From the NCBI GenBank assembly GCA_035041965.1, contig JAPYMA010000316.1:124001-188000 (forward strand): a DNA stretch of 64,000 nucleotides, in the 5' to 3' direction. Below are positions 1 through 10,700 of the stretch, piece after piece (the first letter of the stretch is position 1; each line of letters opens with the position of its first letter). The position numbers and the translations under genes were made by a program. The notes beneath the pieces are model-generated. The model made no database searches. It saw nothing but the letters and a program-made list of their open reading frames with translations, and was not told the DNA's origin. Source of the stretch: Anisakis pegreffii. Taxonomy: Eukaryota; Nematoda; Chromadorea; Rhabditida; Anisakidae.

Positions 1-1634
1 GCAAGCATTCATATTGCTTGTTTACTTATTATACAAATTACTCAAAATGACTTGATCACAAACGATACATCGGTATCAAATGAACACATTTCATTCGTTT
101 CCAGAGATCAGCCCCCACCTTGCTTACTGTAAGACAACTTCACTGGTGAGCGTTCTCTCTATTGTGATGCTTGTACGCATCCCGGCACTTATCTCTATTG
201 TCAGCTTTCATATCAATATTAAAGATTGGATTATACACTTTGGACTATTCCATGTAAGCTGATGCTTCGACCATACAATTACTTTGCTGATTTGATTATC
301 TAATTCAATTCGGCAACTTTCAGATCGGTTTTGATTTGCTATTCGATCATTTTCGATCATCTCTCCTATTCGATCATTTTCTACCTCTTGACTGCTCCCA
401 ATTTAGAGACGGTTCATGCAGAAGTGATAGTTTCGCTATTTTGCTGTTATCACGCCTTAAACTATGGAACCAGTCTAGCCTCAGCTCGTTTTCCTGCATT
501 AATCAGTACATTTTGAGGAAATTCGATCGTGCTTCTGACCATATAACAATAAATTTAGCTGCCGTGATGATTGATCAGAAAACAACTACTAAAAGATCTA
601 CTTTAAGTGCACAATCCCTCATAAAAGCTCCAGGACTGAATAAACTCTCATTTAACCCTTCCTTTCATGTCTGAGATATTCACCACTTTGCAACAAGTTT
701 CTACTTACACTTATATGACACAATTTTGCTCAAGACCGATATACAATGCGTTCGAGAAGAGACTGACAAAAAAGACTGTATCGCAATCGCTTGTGACATA
801 CATCATAGTGAATGGACACGCGTTAACACGTAACTTGCATCTGATTGAATAAAAACTATAAAGACAATCACAAGTATCACACAAATGATATATCACTCAA
901 AAAACGCTTCTGCTTTGCTTGCAGTTGCTCGTGAAAAGGAAGTAGAAACAAACCTGAAATTGAATCAGTTCAACGGTCATACCAAATCAACGCTCATTGC
1001 AGATTCATTCAGTACTTTGCTCAAATGATCTCATTCATTATGATTCATTGCCAGTTATTTTGACAGACCAATAAAAATCGATGACTGAGCATTTTCAGAT
1101 TTAAAAAAACTGTCAGCTCGGGCTCACGCAAGTTTTACTCAACTTCATCTTGCTTGCTCATGCTTGATCCTCCTCCTTATCATTGCTCGAAGAACTGTTT
1201 AATTTTCAAACAAAATGAAGTATTAAACTTAAACTAAATCATTTCTACATATCATGAGAATCAATTATGATATGTAGAAATGATTTAGTTTAATCATAAG
1301 AATCAATTAACAACCTGACCTAATTCATGATCATATGTGCTCTGCAACAGATTCGTAATCCTCTTGTATCGTCGGCTAGTTAACAGGCGGAAGATCCTTT
1401 GTGAAAAATTGATTCATCAATATTTTATACAAGCGGAAAGGAGGTAACACTCATATCATTGGCTGATTTATAAACTGTATCAAAAATTACGAATTGTCCA
1501 TTGTGCTAGTAGAAAGGTGGATCGAATGGACGTTCCAATAAACGGGTTTTGAACATACTGAGAATGTACCCTTCAGTTACTTCAATCGACGAATCCTCTC
1601 ATTTTAATACAGGTATGATTAATAGGAAACAGTA
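1..1634. other. Intergenic left flank, no gene seen
   Basis: Short open frames occur, but none has coding-like composition or paired splice sites. The stretch holds the perfect foldback listed separately at 1229-1293 and a few short TATTCGATCATTTT-type repeats near 350-380. Part of it is presumably the 3'UTR of the membrane-repeat gene that ends at 1635. Confidence 0.6.
1229..1293. repeat. Perfect inverted repeat (27-bp arms, 11-nt loop)
   Basis: The arms at 1229-1255 and 1267-1293 are exact reverse complements. The loop is GAGAATCAATT. The RNA would be a fully paired hairpin of about 65 nt. It lies ~340 bp beyond the stop of the membrane-repeat gene. It could be a foldback transposon remnant or a source of small RNA; perfect pairing is more typical of a young foldback element than of a conserved microRNA. 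Confidence 0.85.
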
Positions 1635-4600
1635 TCAATGAAGTGAACTGCAAATGCAGAAGTTTTCGGTGAGGAGTGTTGGTGTCCGTTTGCAAACAAA
1701 CCAACAACTAACCAAATAACCACGATCGTATTTTTCATTTTCGTTAGCAGGAAAGAAATTCGGTGCTGGTTTCTTCTTCTCAACGAACACATCGTCGTTA
1801 TTGAGACCAGCCAAAGTCTGAAATCACCACCAAGCAGTGATATGAATCTCTTTCACCGAATTTCAATCCACCATTCATTCTTGTCCTAAATTCTCATATC
1901 TTCCCAGCTATGCGTTTAAATTCTTTCAATTTTACTCACTCTAAATACTGCCAACTTCAAATAACACTTTTGAGCTATAGTTGGTTTTCAAAATGAAATA
2001 TTTCAGCAGCCGAAAACTTTTCAATGTGTTCCAAGCGAACATCCTGCGCTACACTCAAACTGATGACAACGATAGCCATTAAAACCTGATAGTTCGGATC
2101 GAAAGTGCCGACAATTTTTTGCTCTCCTGGTCTGATCGGCGGAAGGCCCTTCTTCTTGTCCGGTCCGAACATGAGATCGTTATTCAGTCCTCCCAGAGTC
2201 TGAAATTACCCGCTTCTTTTAATCAGCTCATCGACCATTCAGCACTTATTGAATTACTGTCATCCACAGATTGAGAAAAAACCCGTTGGCGATTGCTCAT
2301 TTGTTATGAATCAGTGAAGCGATATATTTACAAATCATCTTGAAAAAGGAAGAATTCGCTTTTTTGGTGGATGTCCTCGGAAGGAGGTGCACTGAAATAG
2401 CCATCAACCTGATAGTTGGGATCATTCGTAGGCACAATTTTGTTTTCACCAGCGATAATCGGCGGTTTCCATGTTCTCTTCTTATCCGGACCGAACGCCG
2501 CCTCTTGATCCAAACCACACAGAGTCTGCATAATAGAGGGTATATGAGCAGGATCAGCCAACATCAATATTATTGTTGTTTGAAGGTTTGCGATCTCTTT
2601 TTTGGTCTCATTAAAATATCTGTTTTCGAAAACATAGACAGACAGACATGCTGAAGTTGAACTCTACGGAGATATTCATCTATTTCCAGAAATGGTCAGC
2701 AACCTGGTAATTGGGATCATTTGTGGCGACGACTTTCTTTTCACCTGCACGGATTGGTGGATGCCATGATTTCTTTTTGTCTGCTCCGAACACCTGGTTT
2801 TGATCTAGGCCAGCTAATGTCTAAAATTGAGCCAACTTAATATTTGGAGTGCACTAAAATGATGGGATACATTCCAGTTGCAAGTGTCTTGGCAATATAT
2901 GAAATGGAACCACTTCGCTGAATGTATTTCACAATAGACTGATATATGTTTCCAATGATTTTCACATTATTTGCACAGCACAAACGAAATCAGGTGAAAA
3001 TCAAAGCCATATGATATCACAAACAGGTAAGATGAATTTAAACTCTACGAAAATATTCATCTATATCTAGGAATATCAACAACCTGGTAATTGGGATCAT
3101 TTGTGGCGACAACTTTCTTTTCACCTGCACGGATTGGTGGATGCCATGATTTCTTCTTGTCCTCTCCGAACACCTTGTTTTGATCTAGGCCAGCTAAGGT
3201 CTAAAATTAAGCCAATTTTATATAAACTGTAAACCAAAATGATGAGACACATTTCAGCAGCGAATACTCGACAATGTCTGCAATAGAAAATCTTCGCGGA
3301 ATACCTTTCACACCAGTCTGGAATATGCTTCATTCGATTTTCACATATGTGTACGGCACAGACAAAATTAAATGAAAATCGAAGCCATGTGACATGATCA
3401 AATGGTAAGCCGAATTTGAATTTTACAGAAATCTATCATCTATTTCTAGGAATGTCAACAACCTGGTAATTGGGATCATTCGTGGCGACAACTTTCTTTT
3501 CACCTGCACGGATTGGTGGATGCCATGATTTCTTCTTGTCTTCTCCGAACACCTTATTTTGATCTAGGCCCACCAAAGTCTAAAATTGATCTAAAGATCG
3601 CACACACAGACACACGCATATCCAAATTCAGATTTTCTTCCACACCTCATAACTCATTTAATTTGTTCAAAAAATAACTTTGCATCGATGATTTCCCTAA
3701 GTTGTGCACGGTTGACTTGATTTGAACCCGCCAAACCCGTCCTTGAAGCCAAGCGTTAACCTGATAATTTGGGTCGTTTGTGGCCACAATCTTTTCCTCA
3801 CCTCTTTTGATCACCGGGAGTGGTGGAATTGCTGGATCCTTCGACTGAAATTTCCAAAAAATCACAAAATAGCCTGAAATAACTAGTTGTATCATTCATT
3901 CTGATCACTTCTCCAATTGATCATCTGTGAAACAGTCTGATCAGTAAAGCACATTAGTTGCAACTTCCTCAGTGAGTATAACGAGTTCAACAAGCACCTT
4001 TTGAGGCTGGCGCTTAAGTCCATCCAGTTGTTTTTTCTGGCCTTTTGGTGGTTTTTTCTGGCGTTTCGGAGTTGATGGAAATGCATCGAGTGCTGCCGAT
4101 AATGGCGATGATTCTTCTGAAACATTCGTGATCAGTTTGCTGTCATTCAAAGGTTTGTATTGTTGTCCTTGATAGATTTGTTCCTCTGATTCACTAGAAT
4201 TTCTTTACCTCCACCGATATGCAACTAAACTTCTATCATAATAGCTGTGAAATAAGAGCAAACTTATAGTTCCATTCACCAAATGTTCAGTAATTACAGA
4301 AAGTGTTTCAGTACATGAATGTTTCCAATTTCAATTTCAACGTTCTCAAAATGTTTCAATATTCAATATTTCAATAATTATATATGTTTCAATTTCTTAC
4401 CATCACTATTTTCTCGAACAGAACGTTTCTTTTTACCTGAAACAAGATAAATACAATCATATTCATCAAAACTTGAACAATTCTGACTGGTTTACGGAAG
4501 CAATCAAATAAAATTTGCTTGAAAGACATCACAAACTTTTATCTTTCGCCTTTTTCTTTCTCTTCTTCAAATCGCTATCCGTTCCCAATGTTTCGTCTGC

Positions 4601-5700
4601 AAGAATTGATTGAACGTAATTTCACCGACTTGTGAAAGGTTTCTAATTTTTTTTGCTGAGACAATGCAAAAACATGCAGAAACCACTATTTTTTGTGCAG
4701 AACTAAGAAGGATATCCGCAATTTGTGCAAACCGTCTGTATCATAGTCATCCTCGTCGAAATCTTTCTTCTTCTTTTTCTTTCCAGTCGATCCCTTTGTT
4801 GCACTCTTAAAAAGAACGCGCATGAACCAAAATCGTCATCTTCACAATTAATATCAATTCATCATATCATTCAACATCTATTATTCCGATATTCATTTAT
4901 TGAAGTGTTTGCAGCTTTGCGATCCTTTGCGATGTTATTCGAATTGAAATCAATTGAATGCTGAATAATTTTAAACATCAATGGACATATTATCTCGTCA
5001 AAACATGTTAAATTGAATCATCATGTCCATGAAAATCGCATGCAATGAATAAATAAGTTAGGAGTGATATAAAGGATGCGTCACAATTGGCGGAGGAACT
5101 ATATAAGTATGATTCCAATGTGATGTTTTGACTGAAAATGTTACTAAAAATGTCACTAAAACAATAAAATATGTTTATAGATGATTATTTGTGCTTCCGT
5201 AATAGGAGACAAAAATTTTGACGAACAGATAATTTTTCAAAACATAATTGAAATCTTTTAAATGGAAAAGTATTGAATCGTTTAAATTGTTTATCGTTTT
5301 TCAGCAATAATGTCAAACTTTTCAAAGCGTTCACCTTTTGTAAAATGGAACAAATCGTTCGAAATTAGTGCGGAATTGTTTGAAGTAAGGAAATCAATTT
5401 GATCTGAAAATGAACATTTTGAATATAAGTAAATGCATTCGCATTACCGTTTTGTTTTTGCTTCTGCAACACATTGAAACCGGATTGAGTAAGACTGCAA
5501 AAGTGATCATAGATATTGCTGCCAGCCAAATAAATGCCACTGTCCAATCCTGAAACATACATTTCATTTCTTAATTAGCTGTTCTGAATAATCACAAAGC
5601 CTTTTCGGGAAGAACTAATAATTCGAAGTACAGTCACCAAGTTGAGCTGTATGAAATCCTTCCGTAGCACATTCCGATAATTGATATCCGAATGCTCCAT
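1635..5700 (-). CDS. Single-pass membrane protein with tandem DPNYQ-type cytoplasmic repeats
   Basis: Thirteen exons read in phase: 5700-5638, 5549-5448, 4805-4733, 4596-4537, 4436-4401, 4116-3998, 3844-3761, 3579-3463, 3200-3084, 2820-2704, 2525-2409, 2199-2086, 1817-1635 (1302 nt, 433 aa). Residues 1-21 are a short N-terminus. Exon 2 encodes one transmembrane helix (about residues 22-47, WTVAFIWLAAIS core) followed by CCRSKNK, a stop-transfer signal. Residues ~56-135 are acidic and Lys-rich (KKKKKKDFDEDD). From ~175 on, each exon is one phase-0 repeat of 38-39 residues: TLAGLDQN-x-VFG, DKKKSWHPPIRAGEKK, then ATNDPNYQ. There are five full repeats plus partial first and last copies. I know of DPNYQ-like tails in nematode membrane proteins but cannot name a family or function. 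The last exon may end earlier by splicing. Confidence 0.85.
2086..3844 (-). repeat. Tandem exon-plus-intron duplications
   Basis: Exons at 3463-3579, 3084-3200 and 2704-2820 are each 117 bp, spaced about 380 bp apart, and nearly identical in protein. The bases just past each donor are also alike (for example GAATRTCAACAACCTGGTA on the plus strand), so exon and flanking intron were copied together. The outer exons at 2409 and 2086 are more diverged, which suggests older copies at the end of the array. Confidence 0.85.
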
Positions 5701-7718
5701 CGTCATTACCCTCAAAGCACACAACCGACCCCAAAACACGATTATAAAATGTACAAATAGACAACTTATTAAATGGATATATCTCAAATGACTGCCCAAT
5801 TCGTAAAATTTCATTCCAAAATGGGTAATATGCTAAATGTGATTAGTTGCATTTACTTGTATTCAAAATGTTTATTTTCAGATCAAATTGATTTCCTTAT
5901 TTCATACAGTTCCACACTAATTTCGTATCATCAGATTTTTTAGGTACTATTATCCCCCCTCTTCTGCTTTATCCGACACCACTCATCACTGCAACTGATA
6001 ATCGTGAATGAAATTCGCACATGAGTAAGTATGTTCCATATGTGTCATGAACCTCAGCAGAGGAAGGCTGCAGTGAACAGAACGACGGGTGATCGAACTG
6101 AGTCAACAGCAAACGAATGAGATAATTTTTAAATTCTGTTTGGACGGAATCAGTAAGATTCGAATGATTCGTCGAAGAATGAAATCGATGACAGCAGTCC
6201 TTCGAACGAGTGAGACTCTCTGGAGAGCATGTGGAATCGGAGGACAGTTGACCATTCTAAACGTTCAGGATTTTGGTGAAGTGCTTTATTATTTGTTTGC
6301 TAAAGTCTCATTGTTTTAAAGAATGTCACCGAATATGCAAATTGATCATTTAGGGATCATATTTTGAATTTGTACCTCTCTGTTATCGCCAATTCAATCG
6401 ATTTGCCGTAGTTCATCTTAAAATCTGAAATTTCCTCAGACCCAACGTATTTCGTCATACGTTTGTAAGTTGTTCTCTTATTGATACCACTATCATTCGA
6501 TGAGGCAAATATCATCTTTTGTCCAGTGATTGCATAGTTCTGCGATGGGGAATCGCCATTGCTCGAAATATACATGAAATGATTTCATTTCCAAATGGCA
6601 ATCGTGCTTAATTGTTGTAAATAGGCGAGAATAGAGTGTAATCAGTAGCGAAATAACGACGAGTTCTAGAAGTTAACTTTATACAAACTTAAATACAAAT
6701 CGCATCAGCGAATCGACACAGCATAGTAAAGATATTGTGTTGTTTGTATGAATGAATAATCGTGGATCATTCGCATCATTTAAAGCAAGCATGCATCAAG
6801 CGCATTTGTCATAATCATCGATGCACGTATCATCGTCACGTCAACATAGCAGCATATCATATCATGACCATTATCACTATGATACACACAACACATATAA
6901 CAACAACAACACATCTGCACACGCAACAACAATAACAAATACGCCAACTAAATTAGATTAACTTATTACTGTTTACTAGTATCGTTATTAGTATTTGTAT
7001 TCATATTGCACTACAACGTTTCACAATAAAAATAATAATACAAGCATTGATAATAACAATAATTTCTAGTGCTCAGACAATCTTATCATTATCATCGTGA
7101 GTATTATTATTATTATCATATCAGTGGACTGATTAATTGGGGATTGATTGGATTGTTTCCGTTTGAATTTGAGAAATGCAATGAAACGTTGAATTTGACA
7201 TCGATGAAGTGGATGATTGGATGTTGTTTAGAGATGACGGCGGCGATTTTAGGATCATATTTGTGTTCTATAGGAAGAATCGCCTTACTAATTGTTTACT
7301 GCTGCTATCTTCGTCTTTGCGATTATTTCTCTTGTTATCACTACCACGACTGTTCTTGTTTCGAAGGAGTCCCAACAACTGAAATTCAATTGATAACGCT
7401 TTGAATTGTGAGCAATTTATTTGAAGATTTGAAAAGTCTCAATTAACCTCGGGAAAGCCTTCAGAAAATGCTTTATGAGACGTTTTCGCTTCCACTTGCT
7501 TGGAATTATTTACCTCACCTCTTCCAATGCAGATGAGTATATTGAAAAGAAAAGAATATTTAGGATCATATTTGGATCATATTTGACCTTATTAAACCCT
7601 ATTTGACCCTGAAGTGACCCTATTAAATTCATCATGGTTGTTCTAAAAAAGAACGATAAGAGAAAAAGATGAAAATATGTGAGAAAAATATTCATTGACC
7701 GATGATGGAGTTGAAAAG
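5701..7718. other. Intergenic; weak exon-like stretch at 6357-6575 (-)
   Basis: No complete gene. The minus-strand open frame 6575-6357 has coding-like composition (EISDFKMNYGKS segment) with an ATTTCAG acceptor inside it and a GTACAA donor near its end. It could be an exon of an unrecognised gene, but I cannot link it to others. Around 6880-7110 the sequence is low-complexity CAACAACAAC/ATTATT. Confidence 0.4.
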
Positions 7719-7762
7719 AAAATCGGATAACTGGGATTGAACAATCCCAGTTATCCGATTTT
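7719..7762 (-). promoter_or_regulatory. Perfect 20-bp hairpin in the lectin 3'UTR
   Basis: The arms 7719-7738 and 7743-7762 are exact complements around a 4-nt loop (GTTC on the lectin strand). The hairpin starts 12 nt after the lectin stop codon at 7775, so it would be in the mRNA. Stem sequence on the gene strand: AATCGGATAACTGGGATT. Possible roles are mRNA stability or protein binding; it could also be a chance mobile fragment. Confidence 0.8.
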
Positions 7763-7774
7763 TTGAGAAAAGAA

Positions 7775-10700
7775 TTAGACTGAGAAGAAAATCAGACGGA
7801 TGGAAATTAGCGATAAATTGCTCACTTCGTCGCTGTTCTCATAATGAGCGTTAGGTGGGGAGACGTCCTTCTCGCAAATATACGTGGCTTGTTTTTTGCA
7901 GCAACTCTGGAACCATTCACCAGTGGTCGTGTTCAATTTCGTACACGGTTTCGTTTTCACTTTATCGGGTCGTTTGTCTGAAATTTTGCAGTAAATTTTG
8001 CACAAATTTGAGAAATACATCGACGAATTTGATGAATCCATCTGAAATCTCGATGAATCCATCTGAAATCTCGATGAATCCATCTGAAATCTCAATGAAT
8101 CCATCCGAAATCTCCGCTGAGAATATGCCGAATCTCATGTTCAATGTAAAGCTAACTCAGTTGTCGACTGTTTTTTCAAAAAGTTCCATTCATCTCAGCT
8201 TTAAAATTCGATAGTTATTCTTTGCGGGGAATCGCACTCAAACGGGAACTAAAGTTGCGATTACGCTTTCAGGATAGAATGTATCCGGCCAGCATCGCTG
8301 TCATACCGCATAAGCTTGTCGTTTGGAATTATGCGACGATTTTTTGACCAATTTTTGATGGTGATAGTGTTTCCGGTGGTTTCTGGTCGTTCGATTCTGT
8401 TAATCGCATCTCATCTTACTTTCAGTCCTTGAACTCTCCCAATAACGAGTGCTCATCGCAGAGTCTTACACCAAGGTCGCGTAATTATCACCCAATTTTC
8501 AGATGATCACTAAATCATCTTGAATTGAAATGGTGGAGCTAATCATCTTCTTCGGTAAAAATGATGATACTTTTGATGGAGTTATCTCTTTGCTCTCACA
8601 CACTCTCTCATCTATTAGTGCTGGCTTTTTTTTTTTCGGATTATTTTCGACGAATAAATCCTTGTACTGTTCTTGAAGCGTACACAAACAGCGAAGTCAA
8701 AAGTTTGATGAACTTGCTGTTTCAGTAAGGCGAATCGAATTTCGAATGCTTTTTTTTTGCAGTGGCACCGGAAAGACTTAAATTTTCGTCTTCATCTGCC
8801 ATTTGAATGCGATGGACGGACAAAACTGGAATACGCAATGGAAGCGAGACTGAATACTTGAGGAAATGCGAGAATGCGCCACAAAATAGGAAGGACAACG
8901 ATGTTTTTGAAGAGAAAGATAACAGAGTCACATTTTGGAAGTCATATTTGCACTGAACTTCCACATTCATTAATCATTTCTGTTGAGGTCAAATGGACCA
9001 TTAAAAACTGATGATGAGAAAAATTCGCCAAAAAAAAAGACACATTAAATCATCTGTAAATAAATCACTCAAAATCATGAAATTTTGTCACCACCATAAT
9101 CGTTGTTTTTCGCTTGCTTCACATACTCCATGTTTTCTCGCACTTTTTCAGTTTATTCCTTCCGCTTCTCTTATCTTTCCTTTTGTTTCCTTCCAATTTC
9201 TTCTGCCTGCTTTTCAACATGACGATTGTTTCGTTCGGGGTGAAGTCAAATGAAGTGAGTCAGTTCGAGAATGGACGAATGAATAAATGTTAAATATTGA
9301 ATGCACTAGTCACTGTACGATCATACGTTACGATCAAATGATATTTTCTGATGAGTTTTTGCCTCTGTTCAAACACGCTTTGCTCAGTTATGAATGTTTC
9401 TTGCTGTGTTACATCGTCATCATCGTTATTGCTATCGTCACCTTAGAGTAATGAAGAATCGTCGTCACCTTTCCAAATATCGGCAATACTGTTGACGAGA
9501 GAGACGAAGAATCTTGGACAAATTCAACAAGAATTGCATGCAAATCGCTGGTGCAGCAGCAGCAGTTGATGATGTTTAAAAAATCAAACTAGTTCCGTAC
9601 TTCCTTCCGTTTGTATTTTATATGGAAAGGGTTGGGTTGGGTTCGGTTCGAAGAGACTGCGCGATGCGCGGTAAGATGGATGAAGGAAAATATCTTTCTT
9701 TGATCATATCATAAAAATTGACTGATTTATCATAACGTTCCAATGAATTCATCAAAAAGTTCAACTACAATTGATGAATGAGAAAAATGCGAGAAACAGA
9801 AGAAGAAGAAGAAGAAGAAGAAGTGATCAAGAATTGAATAATGTGAATGAGAGATCGTTCTTCTTCAGCAGATTTGTCTTCACGAACTGGCACACACACC
9901 ATGAAGATTTCAGTTCCACTGAATTTTTCATGCAGATACGCATGAAATCTCGATCTGTTCAAACTGTTTCTCTCCTGATCGATCACTTATTCTAACAATT
10001 CTTTCGAGATCACAAAATTCCCTCTTAGGTCCCCAGTTCTCATATTGCTCTATCACCGTTCCTTTGCTCTCAATTTCTCACAATTTCACCAAATTACTTC
10101 TCGTATTTTTCGAAATTCTTCGTCCACTTTTCAGAGTTTTCACTTGAGATTTCATTTCCTACCGTTGCCACTCGGTTTCCCTACTGTATTTGCTGTGTTG
10201 TTTTGTTGAAGCTTTCAGTTCCACTGAATTTCTCAAGATATTGTTCTTGCCTTCATTCGTCTCAAAACTCGCCTCCTCGAGAGCGTAACTGAGAAGCATG
10301 AATTGATGAGTAATCGACAATTAACGAAATTTTTTTCCATCCGTACCAAAACCAAAATAACAAAGCAAAAATCAAGGTCATGTCTCTTGATAATTACGAT
10401 GACTAGAAAGGCGTCAATTGAGTACGCTATTGAGCAGAGTACAGAGGCAAAGTCAGTCTTCCTGGTGAAATTATTCACGTTCTCTTTGTTAATCAAAAAT
10501 TTGAACTTTAGTTTTGGTACTTCGTATTTTACTAACAACTCGTCACCAAAATCATTAAAATTTTACTCATCGTCAGATTTCAAATCGCAATTTCGTCCTA
10601 ATCATCTGTGTAGGCAGTTCGTAGCTCTTCAAATGTGTGATCATTTGGACTTACTTCTTTCTATACGACGAACCAGTTCATTCAACCGAAATATCGTCAA

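Noticed and set aside
7855..8214. Plus-strand frame with repeated MNPSEIS
   Set aside because: Created by the 21-bp tandem repeat read through in frame; it overlaps the antisense of lectin exon 4.
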